Numbered from the stretch's first letter, positions 7,934 through 15,275 are shown. The stretch is 64,000 bases of DNA from Luteitalea sp. TBR-22 (GCF_016865485.1 NZ_AP024452.1:6284501-6348500); one strand, 5' to 3'. Notes: generated by a model from the letters alone, not told the origin. Numbers and translations: made by a program.

Positions 7934-8317
7934 GTGGGGTACGACATCATCGGCGATGTCCACGGCGAGGCCACGATGGTCGAGGCGCTGCTCGGCAGGC
8001 TCGGGTGCCGCGACACCGGCGGCGCCTGGCGACACCCGGACCGGATCGTCGTCTTCGTCGGCGACTTCATCGACCGCGGGCCGGAGCAACTCCGCGCCGT
8101 CGGCATCGTCCGACGCATGCTCGACGCCTGATCGGCGCGTCAGCCGAGCGGGTTGGGCCAACGGCGCGATGGGACATCGCGCCCTACCTCTGTGGGGGTG
8201 AACGGCATCGCCTGGCACACGCCGCGAGACCATGGGTCGGGCGACTGGTGCCGCACGCGCCTCGGGAAGAAGGGCGAGACGAACCGCCGGTGACACGCGC
8301 GGTTCCTCGAGGAGGCC
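7934..8317 (+). pseudogene. Truncated, repeat-interrupted copy of the metallophosphoesterase at 10075
   Basis: The sequence from GTG 7934 matches the intact gene at 10075 almost base for base, including its GGAGG ribosome-binding site and the motifs G-D-V-H-G-E and G-D-F-I-D-R-G. After V-R-R-M-L-D-A a TGA stops the frame at 8131. The next about 70 bp contain a family B repeat in place of the G-N-H-E metal-binding segment. Similarity resumes at about 8200 (N-G-I-A-W-H-T-P-R) and fades near 8317. The copy lacks the whole C-terminal half, so it cannot make an active phosphatase. Confidence 0.85.
8161..8188. repeat. Family B hairpin inside the phosphoesterase pseudogene
   Basis: ACGGCGCGAT-GGGAC-ATCGCGCCCTACC replaces codons of the duplicated gene that specify M-G-N-H-E in the intact copy. 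This is the one place in the window where an uninterrupted relative shows that the repeat arrived in, or replaced, coding sequence. Confidence 0.85.
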
Positions 8318-8338
8318 TTCTGCAAGTCCGTCAGTGTC

Positions 8339-9370
8339 TCAGCGTCGGGATGTGGCCGTACGCGCGCGGGCGCGGGAGCCGAACGCCCAGCCAGCGACCA
8401 TCAGCGCCAGGGCCCAGCCCGGCGGTTCCGGCACATCCGAGGTCTCGCCCATGTAGTTGGCGCCGGACGCCGCGGTCATGCTCCAGCCATGCACGAGGTC
8501 GCCACGCGCATTGGTGACCGTCAGAGGCCCGGTCCAGACCAGCGTCTTGGCGAAGTCGGCGGTGAAATCGACGCGCGAATAATCACCGGGAGCATGAAGG
8601 AACGGGTAATAGAGCTCGTTGATGTCCACATAGGCGCTCATCAACAACTCCATGCCGAACCGGATCGTGGTGAACTGCTCGTTGCGCTTCACCACAAAGG
8701 TCGCGGGGATGGGCACGCCGACGTCCGGGTCGCGGTCGAAGGTCACGAAGCCGGCCTCGTCGACGTGGTGTTCGAACGAGCCGCTCGCCGCCACCGCGTC
8801 GTCGAGATTGCCGGTGAGATTCAGCGCACCCTGGACGTGCGCCACGCCGCGCGTGCCGCCGATCGTCACGCCGCCACCCCAGCCGCCGTCGAGCGTGATG
8901 TTGCCGTGCCCGTAGTACACGTCGTCGGTCTCGGTCTCGGGGAAGGTGAATTCCAGGAGGTCGATCCAGCTGGCGGTCGCACGTCCACTGAATCGCACAG
9001 ACGGGTTGTTCAGCAGGCTCACGGGATTCGACAACGTGCGATCCAGGTTCACGGACATGCCGACACCCAGTTCCCAGGCGGCGTCCGGATCGTTGGCCTT
9101 TGCCCCCGCCTTGGCGAATACCCGCGCAAACCCGGAGACATCGCCGCTCTCGAACGAGACCGTCGGACTCTCGGACGTGATGATGCCAGGGTCGCCCCCC
9201 ACGCCCACGCGCGCTTCGAACCATCGCGGGGGCACCGACGGCGGACGTTCGAGCTCGAAGTTCACGCCAGCCAGCGTGTGGGTGAACACGAGCGCCGCCG
9301 CACTGGCGGGTTGTGCCCAGCCGGATAGTGTGAGAAGCGCCAGCATCGTGCAGCCGAATCGATTCACCAT
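8339..9370 (-). CDS. PEP-CTERM sorting-domain secreted protein
   Basis: 343 aa from ATG 9370, with a GGAGAGG Shine-Dalgarno 7 nt upstream. An N-terminal signal peptide (hydrophobic L-A-L-L-T-L, cleavage near A-S-A) is followed by about 290 residues rich in Gly, Ser and beta-forming residues. The C-terminus has V-P-E-P, a hydrophobic helix (W-A-L-A-L-M-V-A-G-W-A-F) and an Arg-rich tail, the PEP-CTERM signal recognised by exosortase EpsH/XrtA-type enzymes for surface or exopolysaccharide-linked export. The passenger domain is unrecognised. No exosortase gene lies in the window. Confidence 0.85.
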   Translation of the reverse strand: MVNRFGCTMLALLTLSGWAQPASAAALVFTHTLAGVNFELERPPSVPPRWFEARVGVGGDPGIITSESPTVSFESGDVSGFARVFAKAGAKANDPDAAWELGVGMSVNLDRTLSNPVSLLNNPSVRFSGRATASWIDLLEFTFPETETDDVYYGHGNITLDGGWGGGVTIGGTRGVAHVQGALNLTGNLDDAVAASGSFEHHVDEAGFVTFDRDPDVGVPIPATFVVKRNEQFTTIRFGMELLMSAYVDINELYYPFLHAPGDYSRVDFTADFAKTLVWTGPLTVTNARGDLVHGWSMTAASGANYMGETSDVPEPPGWALALMVAGWAFGSRARARTATSRR

Positions 9371-9625
9371 CGGATCCTCTCCACGCACGCGTCACGGGGG
9401 AGCAGCCACGGTCTCGAAACCGCGTACCGCGTCGGGCGCCCGTTTCTGTTGTGCCGAGGATGGTGCGATAGGACTGACCCCACCGTCAACTCACGACAGG
9501 TGCTGGATGTCACGACCCGTGCTGTTGAACGCGCCTTGAATACGCGGGTCATCCGCGCCGAGAGCCGGCGTGTCATGAGCGTCACCAGCGTCACCACGCG
9601 GACGACGATCTTCGACAAGGCTCCT

Positions 9626-9921
9626 CTACGCCTTCGGCCAGTGCTGCTCGATGTAGCGGACCATCCGCGGCGCCGCGAGTTCGTCCTTCGAATGCACCCG
9701 CGGCTTCTGCACTGGCAGGTGCCCGCTCTCGAACATCTAGTGCAGCAGGTCCTCGCCGGTCTCCGTGGCGCGCATGCCGCTCAGGTCGTTGTCCAGCGAG
9801 ACGATGTCCCACGTGAACCGCGTGAGCAGGTAGCGGAAGTCCTCGGGCGTGCGCACCGGGTACCAGCCGTCGGGCGCCGGGCGCCAGTCGTCGAGGTAGA
9901 GCCAGCGGGGGCGGTCGGCAT
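9626..9921 (-). pseudogene. Cyclic-phosphate-processing receiver-domain (cREC) protein, disrupted
   Basis: The minus strand encodes W-L-Y-L-D-D-W-R-P-A-P-D-G-W, V-R-T-P-E-D-F, S-L-D-N-D-L and, after a TAG at 9737-9739, M-F-E-S-G-H-L-P and V-H-S-K-D-E-L. This matches the small receiver-like cREC family in order and length. In relatives the TAG position is typically Trp (TGG), so one base change would create the stop. The ATG at 9921, with a good AGGAGAGG ribosome-binding site, is one base out of frame with the body, at a run of five C's. Two lesions (a C-run frameshift and a nonsense codon) indicate a pseudogene or two sequencing errors. Confidence 0.7.
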
Positions 9922-10028
9922 CAGGCGATCCTCTCCTGCGAGGTATCGGCCGGACCGTCGGGCGGCGTCAGGCGCGGAGCGCGCGAGTCGTCGTAATCTT
10001 GGGCGCAGAACGGCGGGCCAGCCCCGGA

Positions 10029-10050
10029 CCGTCGACCTGAAGGTCGACGG
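10029..10050. repeat. Family A palindrome
   Basis: CCGTCGACCTG/AAGGTCGACGG, a perfect inverted repeat 17 bp upstream of the ribosome-binding site of the metallophosphoesterase. It occupies the same relative position as a family B repeat does upstream of the truncated copy. Confidence 0.85.
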
Positions 10051-10074
10051 CTACGCCCGTGCTGAAGGAGGCGC

Positions 10075-11046
10075 GTGGGGTACGACATCATCGGCGACGT
10101 CCATGGCGAAGCCGCCATGCTCGAGGCGCTGCTCCGCGACCTCGGCTACGAGGACCGCGGCGGCACCTGGCGTCATCCCGAGCGCACCGCCGTCTTCGTC
10201 GGCGACTTCATCGACCGCGGGCCCGAACAGCTCCGCGCCGTCGGCATCGTCCGCCGCATGATCGACGCCGGGGCGGCGCTCGCCGTCATGGGCAACCACG
10301 AGCTGAACGCCATCGCCTGGCACACGCCGCGAGACGATGGGTCGGGGGACTGGTGCCGGACGCACGCCGGCGACAAGGGCAAGAAGAACTTCCGACAGCA
10401 CGCGCGGTTCCTCGACGAGGTCGGCGGCGACCTCGCGCTGCACGACGAGCTCGTCGCGTGGTTCCGCACCCTCCCCCTCTGGCTTCACCTCCCCGGCTTC
10501 CGCGTCGTCCACGCCTGCTGGCACGAGCCGCAACTCGACGTCCTCGCCCGCGAACTGCCCGACGCCCGTCTCCCCGACGATCGCCTCGCCGCGTCGCTGG
10601 TGAAGCCGCGCACCCCCGAGGAACACGCCTCCCCGGCCTTCGCGCTGGCCCACGCCGTGCAGACGGTGACCTCCGGCCTCGAGGCATCACTCCCCGAGGG
10701 GCGCACCTTCGCCGATCGCGACGGCAACCCGCGCCGCGACGTCCGCCTGAAGTGGTGGGATGCGAGCGCGACGACGTTCCTCGAGGCGGCGCTGGTGCTG
10801 TGCGAGGCGGAGCGCGCGGCGATGCCAGATCTGCCGATTCCCGTCCACGCCCGCGTGCGCGTCGAGGGCGCGCCGGTCTTCTTCGGCCACTACTGGCTGC
10901 CCGGCGGCCCGGCGCTGTCGTCGCCGCAACTGACCTGCCTCGACTTCCAGGAAGAGCGGCGCCCGATCCTCACGGCCTACCGGTTCGACGGGGAGACGGA
11001 GCTGAGCGCCGGGAAATTGGTCAGCGTGGGGCCGCGCAGGTCCTAG
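10075..11046 (+). CDS. Metallophosphoesterase (calcineurin-like; PrpE/ApaH-like)
   Basis: 323 aa starting at GTG 10075 behind AAGGAGG. The dinuclear-metal motifs are all present in order: G-D-V-H-G-E near residue 6, G-D-F-I-D-R-G near 42, G-N-H-E near 73, and a downstream G-H-Y with histidines. It probably acts as a protein serine/threonine phosphatase or a diadenosine-polyphosphate hydrolase; the large alpha-helical C-terminal part is not diagnostic. It is cytosolic. A partly deleted duplicate lies 2 kb upstream in the same orientation. Confidence 0.85.
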   Translation: MGYDIIGDVHGEAAMLEALLRDLGYEDRGGTWRHPERTAVFVGDFIDRGPEQLRAVGIVRRMIDAGAALAVMGNHELNAIAWHTPRDDGSGDWCRTHAGDKGKKNFRQHARFLDEVGGDLALHDELVAWFRTLPLWLHLPGFRVVHACWHEPQLDVLARELPDARLPDDRLAASLVKPRTPEEHASPAFALAHAVQTVTSGLEASLPEGRTFADRDGNPRRDVRLKWWDASATTFLEAALVLCEAERAAMPDLPIPVHARVRVEGAPVFFGHYWLPGGPALSSPQLTCLDFQEERRPILTAYRFDGETELSAGKLVSVGPRRS

Positions 11047-11116
11047 GCGCAGGGGCCCGCGGACTCGGGCTCCCGCGACGCCCCAAGGGCGACGCCTACG
11101 CTCCGCCGAGCCTTGC

Positions 11117-11151
11117 CATTCCATATTCCAGATTCTAGAATTCAGAATGGC
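11117..11151. repeat. AT-rich heptad array running into a start codon
   Basis: Units ATTCCAT, ATTCCAG, ATTCTAG and AATTCAG repeat with a 7-nt period, and the array as a whole is roughly self-complementary. It ends at the ATG of the HTH gene at 11147, leaving that gene without a Shine-Dalgarno sequence. Confidence 0.7.
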
Positions 11152-11674
11152 TTCAGGACTCCTGCCGCAGGACGTCGTCGTGCTCGCCAAACTGGCGTGC
11201 TACCGAGGCGAGCGTCCACCGATGGCTCAGGTGGCCAGCGACCTGGCGTTGAGTCCTTCCCAGGTCCACGCGTCGCTCAAGCGCCTGGAACGGTCCCGGC
11301 TCGTGGACGCCCACACGGGTCGCCCACTCCTCAAGGCCGTCGAAGAGTTCCTGATCCATGGCGTGAAGTACGTATTCCCGGCCCAACGCGGGGAGGCGAC
11401 GCGGGGTGTGCCGACGGCGTACGCTGCTCCTCCGCTGAGCGACCAGATCGTCGCCGACGGCGAACTCACGCCGGTGTGGCCAGATGCGGAAGGAAGCGTC
11501 CGCGGGGTCACACTCGAGCCCCTGCACAGGGCCGTGCCGAAGGCGGCACGGCAGGATCCGGCGCTCTACGCGATCCTGGCGCTGATCGACGCCCTGCGCG
11601 ACGGGCGCGTACGTGAGCGGCAGCTGGCAGAACGGGAGTTGAGCGAGCGTCTGCGGAGGCTCCTCCGTGGCTGA
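11147..11674 (+). CDS. Winged-helix (MarR-like) transcriptional regulator, probable antitoxin of an AbiEii-type pair
   Basis: 175 aa. The N-terminal 65 residues form a winged helix: V-V-L-A-K-L-A-C-Y, M-A-Q-V-A-S-D-L-A-L-S-P-S-Q-V-H-A-S-L-K-R-L-E, then L-V-D. The rest is a basic helical domain ending in R-E-R-Q-L-A-E-R-E-L-S. Proteins of this kind often sit directly before nucleotidyltransferase-type (AbiEii) genes and overlap them. Here the next frame starts inside its stop codon region (GTG 11667) and begins like such a partner, but is cut off. The start is ATG 11147; no ribosome-binding site is visible. Confidence 0.65.
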   Translation: MASGLLPQDVVVLAKLACYRGERPPMAQVASDLALSPSQVHASLKRLERSRLVDAHTGRPLLKAVEEFLIHGVKYVFPAQRGEATRGVPTAYAAPPLSDQIVADGELTPVWPDAEGSVRGVTLEPLHRAVPKAARQDPALYAILALIDALRDGRVRERQLAERELSERLRRLLRG

Positions 11675-11759
11675 TCCGAATCGCGCGCTCCTCGAGTCCG
11701 TCGTGCATCTGCTCGCACCCTTGCTCGACGACGAGCGTGCGGCCCTCGCGCGACCGACT
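11667..11759 (+). pseudogene. N-terminal stump of an AbiEii-like nucleotidyltransferase
   Basis: GTG 11667 overlaps the regulator's TGA by 8 bp, an arrangement typical of coupled toxin-antitoxin genes. The peptide M-A-D-P-N-R-A-L-L-E-S-V-V-H-L-L-A-P-L-L-D-D resembles the first helix of AbiEii/AbiGii-type nucleotidyltransferases. The expected next strand with its Gly-Gly motif is missing, and the frame passes into unrelated sequence. Assignment rests on a short similarity and on context. Confidence 0.45.
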
Positions 11760-11807
11760 GGACGCCACGGTGAGCTTTGGTTTCTCGCGGCAGGGTATGC
11801 TGCGCGC

Positions 11808-11949
11808 GTGATCCTCGGGACCTGGAACGTCAGGGCCGGTGACGCGCGCGCGCACGCCGAGCGACTGCGGAAGCACTACGGGCCCGGCGTGTTCGCCATC
11901 CAGGAGTGCCGGAAACCGCCGCCGCTCGACATGGACGTACCCTGGGCCG
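11808..11949 (+). pseudogene. N-terminal stump of an endonuclease/exonuclease/phosphatase family gene
   Basis: From GTG 11808 the peptide reads V-I-L-G-T-W-N-V-R-A-G, then R-L-R-K-H-Y-G, and V-F-A-I-Q-E-C-R. The TWNVR and IQE motifs are the first two metal-site motifs of the EEP (exonuclease III/DNase I-like) fold. Similarity ends where the 7-nt array GGCTCAGGGCTCA begins at 11950. Only about 45 of the expected 250 residues remain, so it is a remnant. Confidence 0.6.
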
Positions 11950-11963
11950 GGGCTCAGGGCTCA
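11950..11963. repeat. Two-unit heptad array (GGCTCAG/GGCTCAC)
   Basis: Period-7 repeat exactly at the breakpoint of the EEP-family stump. The same unit recurs at 15201, 43686 and 49290. Confidence 0.65.
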
Positions 11964-12003
11964 CGGCACAGAGCGCATCCACGGGGTGAGGTCGGCGCGG
12001 GCG

Positions 12004-12390
12004 TCACCGCAGGGCGAGGGGGATCTTCAGTTTCTTCGCGGCGGCAGCCATGCGGTCGTCGTAGGTGGCGAGGGTGACCTCCTGCTGCTGGCTGCGCAGG
12101 TACTCGATGGCCGACAGGTGCAGCGCGTCGAGCGTGCGGACGGGCGTGGGGAACGGCTCGAGGGCGCGAGCGGTGGCCAGCGGGTGCAGTTCCACCGTAG
12201 CCAGCGTGGCGAGCACACCGCGCAGCAGGTCGCCGTGGCTGGTGCCGAGGCGCGCCGCGTGCAGGCGGTTCCACGCCTCGAAGTGCGTGAGGCGGCTGGT
12301 GACGAGCACATCCTGCCACAGCGAGGTCGGCGGCTGGCGCTCCTCGTCGAGCAGCTGCGCCAGCACCACCGACGTGTCCACGTAGATCAT
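12004..12390 (-). CDS. PIN-domain toxin (VapC-like ribonuclease)
   Basis: 128 aa from ATG 12390. M-I-Y-V-D-T-S supplies the first catalytic Asp, H-F-E-A-W-N a conserved Glu, and L-D-A-L-H-L and A-T-Y-D-D-R the C-terminal acidic residues of the Mg-dependent PIN nuclease site. Its start overlaps the stop of the antitoxin gene by 4 nt (ATGA), so the two are translationally coupled. Likely target is tRNA or rRNA, as for VapC toxins. All four acidic positions look intact, so the toxin is probably active. Confidence 0.88.
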   Translation of the reverse strand: MIYVDTSVVLAQLLDEERQPPTSLWQDVLVTSRLTHFEAWNRLHAARLGTSHGDLLRGVLATLATVELHPLATARALEPFPTPVRTLDALHLSAIEYLRSQQQEVTLATYDDRMAAAAKKLKIPLALR

Positions 12391-12677
12391 CGGTCCGCCC
12401 GACCCTCGTCGAGCAGCGCCGACAGCTGCGCGGTGCCCATCACCGGCCGCCGCGGGGGCGGTTGCATCGAGCGTGACAGGGGCAGCGACACGATGCCGGT
12501 GCGCACCGCCTCGGCCAGCAGCGCATCGTGCATGTCGGCACTCCGCGTCGCATCGGGCGGCACCAGTTCCGCCACGACCATGTCGCGATCGGTCACCAGG
12601 ATCCGCTCGCCACTGGCCGCCAGCCGCACGTATTCGCTCAGCTTGTTCTTCAGCACCTTCAACCCCACGGCACGCAT
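12387..12677 (-). CDS. Phd/YefM-type antitoxin of the PIN toxin
   Basis: 96 aa from ATG 12677. The N-terminus has V-L-K-N-K-L-S-E-Y-V-R-L-A-A-S-G-E-R-I-L-V-T-D, the Phd/YefM DNA-binding domain, and A-E-L-V-P-P follows. The C-terminal half, the toxin-binding part, is Arg/Pro-rich. It is the first gene of the module. A perfect 28-bp palindrome begins 5 bp upstream of its start and is the obvious site for autorepression by antitoxin or the antitoxin-toxin complex. Confidence 0.87.
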   Translation of the reverse strand: MRAVGLKVLKNKLSEYVRLAASGERILVTDRDMVVAELVPPDATRSADMHDALLAEAVRTGIVSLPLSRSMQPPPRRPVMGTAQLSALLDEGRADR

Positions 12678-12681
12678 GATC

Positions 12682-12709
12682 CAAAAGTAGCTTCCGGAAG
12701 CTACTTTTG
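12682..12709. promoter_or_regulatory. 28-bp perfect palindrome, probable toxin-antitoxin operator
   Basis: Half-site CAAAAGTAGCTTCC followed without spacer by its exact reverse complement. It lies 5 bp from the antitoxin start codon and is AT-rich in otherwise GC-rich DNA, so it probably overlaps the core promoter. Phd/YefM antitoxins bind such palindromes as dimers; repression of this operon is the expected role. Confidence 0.75.
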
Positions 12710-12918
12710 CAAGACGTCGCGCTCACGGGTGATCGACGGGGCACGACGCGTGCCAGCGGGCGAGAGGCGATGCGTCGGCGGTTTCAGCGCATCGGCCGCG
12801 GTGGCTGGCAGGATCTGCGTTCCGCCGATCCCGCCGGCGCGGCAGAACGTGCGAACAGGCGTGTCGCAGGGAGACCGCGCCTTGGCTCGATGCCGCGACA
12901 TACCCGGCATGACACGCA

Positions 12919-13386
12919 TCACGTGAAGATGATCTGGCCTCCCGCCGCCATGGCGTAGAACTCGCCGACCGTGATGATGTCCTTCAGGTCGCCGATGAAG
13001 TCCTCCTTCTTCAGCTCGAACATGTCCACGGAGGCCTTGCAGGCGTACAGGTTGGCGCCGGAGTCGGCCAGCAACTGGACGAACTCGGGAATCGGCGGGA
13101 GGTCGAGCTCCTCCATCTTCTTCGCCATCTGGTGCGTCACCATCGCCGACATGCCCGGCAGCGCGCCGACCAGCGTCGGCAGGTGCAGCCCGGGGTTGCC
13201 GACCGTGGCGACCTTCAGGTACGGGTTCTTCTTCGGGTTGATCACGTCCATGCCGAAGAACGTGAAGAACACGTTGCACTCGATCCCCTCCATGCGCGCG
13301 CCGTTGGCCAGGATGAGGCCGGGGTACACGCCCTCGAAGGAACCCTTGGAGATGATGATCGAAACCTTCTCGATGGCGTCGGCCAT
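12919..13386 (-). CDS. DsrE/DsrF-like sulfur-relay family protein (DsrE2 type)
   Basis: 155 aa from ATG 13386. It has the DsrE_2 pattern: I-I-I-S-K-G-S-F-E-G-V-Y-P near the start, F-F-T-F-F-G in the core, and L-Y-A-C-K-A-S with one cysteine near residue 116 that could carry persulfide. It starts 2 bp after the stop of the TusE-like gene and is third in a run with a sulfide:quinone oxidoreductase. Together they suggest handling of sulfane sulfur generated from sulfide. A second conserved cysteine is absent from the usual place. It is cytosolic or membrane-associated. Confidence 0.85.
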   Translation of the reverse strand: MADAIEKVSIIISKGSFEGVYPGLILANGARMEGIECNVFFTFFGMDVINPKKNPYLKVATVGNPGLHLPTLVGALPGMSAMVTHQMAKKMEELDLPPIPEFVQLLADSGANLYACKASVDMFELKKEDFIGDLKDIITVGEFYAMAAGGQIIFT

Positions 13387-13388
13387 GA

Positions 13389-13703
13389 TCAGATGCATCC
13401 TTTCGGCTTCGGAATGCCGCCGATCTTCGCGGCGAGCTTGGCCGGCCCCTTCGGGAACAACTGGTACAGCTCCTTGATCTCGACACCGCTCTCCTTGCCG
13501 AGCGTGCGGATCGTCGGCGCCGTGCCGGTGTCGAGGTAGCGCTGGCGCATGAACTTCGACACGAGCCAGTGACGGTCGGTCATCGTGATGCCGTGGGCCG
13601 CGGCAATCTCGAGGCCGATGGCCTCGGTCCACTGTTCGGGCTTCTGCAGGAAACCCTCGGCGTCGACGTCGACGTCCACGCCTGCGATGGCTGCGGTGCT
13701 CAT
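13389..13703 (-). CDS. TusE/DsrC/DsvC family sulfur-carrier protein
   Basis: 104 aa from ATG 13703, behind GAGGAGAGG. It shows the family signature D-A-E-G-F-L, W-T-E-A-I, L-T/M-T-D-R-H-W-L-V, R-T-L-G-K-E and L-F-P-K-G-P-A, ending K-P-K-G-C-I with the carrier cysteine next to last. The second DsrC cysteine about ten residues earlier is missing, so it resembles TusE or the single-cysteine DsrC-like carriers of the oxidative sulfur relay, not the DsrC of sulfite reducers. It is coupled to the DsrE-like gene. Confidence 0.88.
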   Translation of the reverse strand: MSTAAIAGVDVDVDAEGFLQKPEQWTEAIGLEIAAAHGITMTDRHWLVSKFMRQRYLDTGTAPTIRTLGKESGVEIKELYQLFPKGPAKLAAKIGGIPKPKGCI

Positions 13704-13754
13704 GATCCTCTCCTCGTCGGCCGGGCTCGGAGAGCCGGCCCTATCCACGGCCGA

Positions 13755-13776
13755 GCGTCGACCTGAAGGTCGACGC
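13755..13776. repeat. Family A palindrome
   Basis: GCGTCGACCTG/AAGGTCGACGC between the SQR and TusE-like genes, inside what would be one transcript. It would form a hairpin in the mRNA and could tune expression of the distal genes. Confidence 0.85.
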
Positions 13777-13798
13777 CTCCACCCCGTGTGCGTCGTTC

Positions 13799-13820
13799 GG
13801 CGTCAAACGTCAAAACGTCA
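13799..13820. repeat. Heptad array carrying the SQR stop codon
   Basis: On the gene's strand the array reads TTTTGACG, TTTTGACG, TTTGACG (period 7-8). The first TGA is the stop codon of the SQR gene at 13818-13820. Confidence 0.7.
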
Positions 13821-15074
13821 AAAGTTAAGCTGATGCTTCCCCTTCATCGACATCTGCGGGCCGACCAGCGGGATGTCGTGGCCGGGCAGCAGCATGTGCC
13901 AGTACACCCACTTGAAGGCCATCTTCCCGAGGTGGTTGAGACGCGATTCCTCGAGGAGCTTCATCGGGCCGATACCCGCAATCGGGAAGGTGCCCGGCAG
14001 CGGCTCGGTCTCGTAGTTGAAGTCGATGAGCAGCGCCTTCTCGAAGCCGGTCTCGATGAAGCAGTTGGCGTGGCCGTCGAAGTCGGGCTGCACCTCCCGC
14101 CCCTCGAGGAAGCGCACGATGTTCTCCTCGAGCACCTCGGCCTCGAAGTGCGCCACTGATCCGGCCTTGGACGCCGGCAGGTTCGCCGCGTCGCCGATCG
14201 CGAAGATCTCCGGCCGCAGCTCGCTCTGCAGCGTGCGCGGGTTGGTGCGGACGAACCCGTAGTCGTCGCCGAGGCCAGGCGTCGCCTTGACGAACGCGGC
14301 GCCCTGGTGCAGCGGGATGCTCACCAGGATGTCGAACGGGATCTCGCGTTCGTCCCAGCTCGCCAGCACGCCCGCCTGGCCATCGGCGCGGCCGGCGTTG
14401 AACTCCGTCTCGAGCGCGATGTGCTTCTCGTCGAACAGGTGGCTGAGCACCCTGGTGCACGTCGGCTTGGTGAACGCGCCGTCGAGCGGCGTCGCGTACG
14501 TGATCTGCACCTTGTCGCGGATGCCGCGCATGGTGAAGAACCAGTCGGCGAGGAAGGCGAACTCGAGCGGCGCGACCGGACACTTGATCGGCATCTCGAC
14601 GACGTTGATCACGAGCCGCCCGCCTTCCCACGCGGCGAGCTTCGCGCCGAGCGCCGCCGCGCCCTCCACCGTGTAGAAGTCGAACATGTTCTCGCGCCAG
14701 CCAGGGCCGGTGAGGCCCTCGGTCTCCTCCGGCGCGATGCGCGTGCCGGTGGCAATCACCAGCACGTCGTACGGCAGGCGCTCACCGCCCTCGAGTTCCA
14801 CCTCGTGCCCGTCGGGAAAGAGCCTGGCAATCGGCGCCTGCCGGTAGACGACCGCGTCGTGCACCTGCGCGCGGCGCGGACGGACCACGTCGGCCGCGTC
14901 GTAGATCCCGAACGGCACGAACAGCAGGCCCGGCTGGTAGACGTGCACGTCGTCCTGGTCGACGACGGTGATGGTGGTGGCGCCAGTCCGGACCTCGCTC
15001 GCCAGGCGACGGCGGAGGCGGTTGGCGATGATGGTGCCGGCGGTGCCGGCTCCGAGGACGACGATGCGCGCCAT
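13818..15074 (-). CDS. Sulfide:quinone oxidoreductase-like FAD-dependent oxidoreductase
   Basis: 418 aa. The N-terminal G-A-G-T-A-G-T dinucleotide-binding loop (residues 8-14), V-I-A-T-G-T-R near 110 and the C-terminal E-I-F-A-I-G-D-A-A-N-L-P-A-S-K-A-G FAD motif define the family. Cysteines in M-P-I-K-C-P-V and K-P-T-C-T-R are placed as the redox pair that takes sulfide sulfur in SQR. It should oxidise sulfide to a persulfide or polysulfide and pass electrons to quinone at the membrane face. It heads the SQR-TusE-DsrE cluster, whose carriers could receive the sulfur. The stop lies in a heptad array. Confidence 0.85.
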   Translation of the reverse strand: MARIVVLGAGTAGTIIANRLRRRLASEVRTGATTITVVDQDDVHVYQPGLLFVPFGIYDAADVVRPRRAQVHDAVVYRQAPIARLFPDGHEVELEGGERLPYDVLVIATGTRIAPEETEGLTGPGWRENMFDFYTVEGAAALGAKLAAWEGGRLVINVVEMPIKCPVAPLEFAFLADWFFTMRGIRDKVQITYATPLDGAFTKPTCTRVLSHLFDEKHIALETEFNAGRADGQAGVLASWDEREIPFDILVSIPLHQGAAFVKATPGLGDDYGFVRTNPRTLQSELRPEIFAIGDAANLPASKAGSVAHFEAEVLEENIVRFLEGREVQPDFDGHANCFIETGFEKALLIDFNYETEPLPGTFPIAGIGPMKLLEESRLNHLGKMAFKWVYWHMLLPGHDIPLVGPQMSMKGKHQLNF

Positions 15075-15200
15075 GGCGGGCGCCTCCTCCGGGTGACGGA
15101 ATCGCCGGACGCGCGACTCCTGTCGGGGGAGATGCAGGCGCGCCGGGAAGGGTGACAGGGCGCTTCAGGCACGGGCGCAGGACGCTTGCCCGAGGGCGCA

Positions 15201-15222
15201 AGGCTCAGGGCTCAGGGCTCAG
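15201..15222. repeat. Heptad array GGCTCAG x3
   Basis: Three GGCTCAG units in the gap between the SQR and PIN genes. Identical units occur at 11950 and 43693. Confidence 0.75.
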
Positions 15223-15275
15223 AGAGCTCACTGCAGGCTCCGGGCCGAGGGGTGCGGCCGGGGAGGGACGTGGGA

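Noticed and set aside
7934-8131. A functional 65-aa phosphatase
   Set aside because: It ends before the G-N-H-E motif; further similarity beyond the stop shows that it is a broken duplicate.
11667-12077. A single 136-aa protein
   Set aside because: The frame joins an AbiEii-like start, unrelated sequence and an EEP-like start; it is better explained as two decayed gene stumps in one chance open frame.
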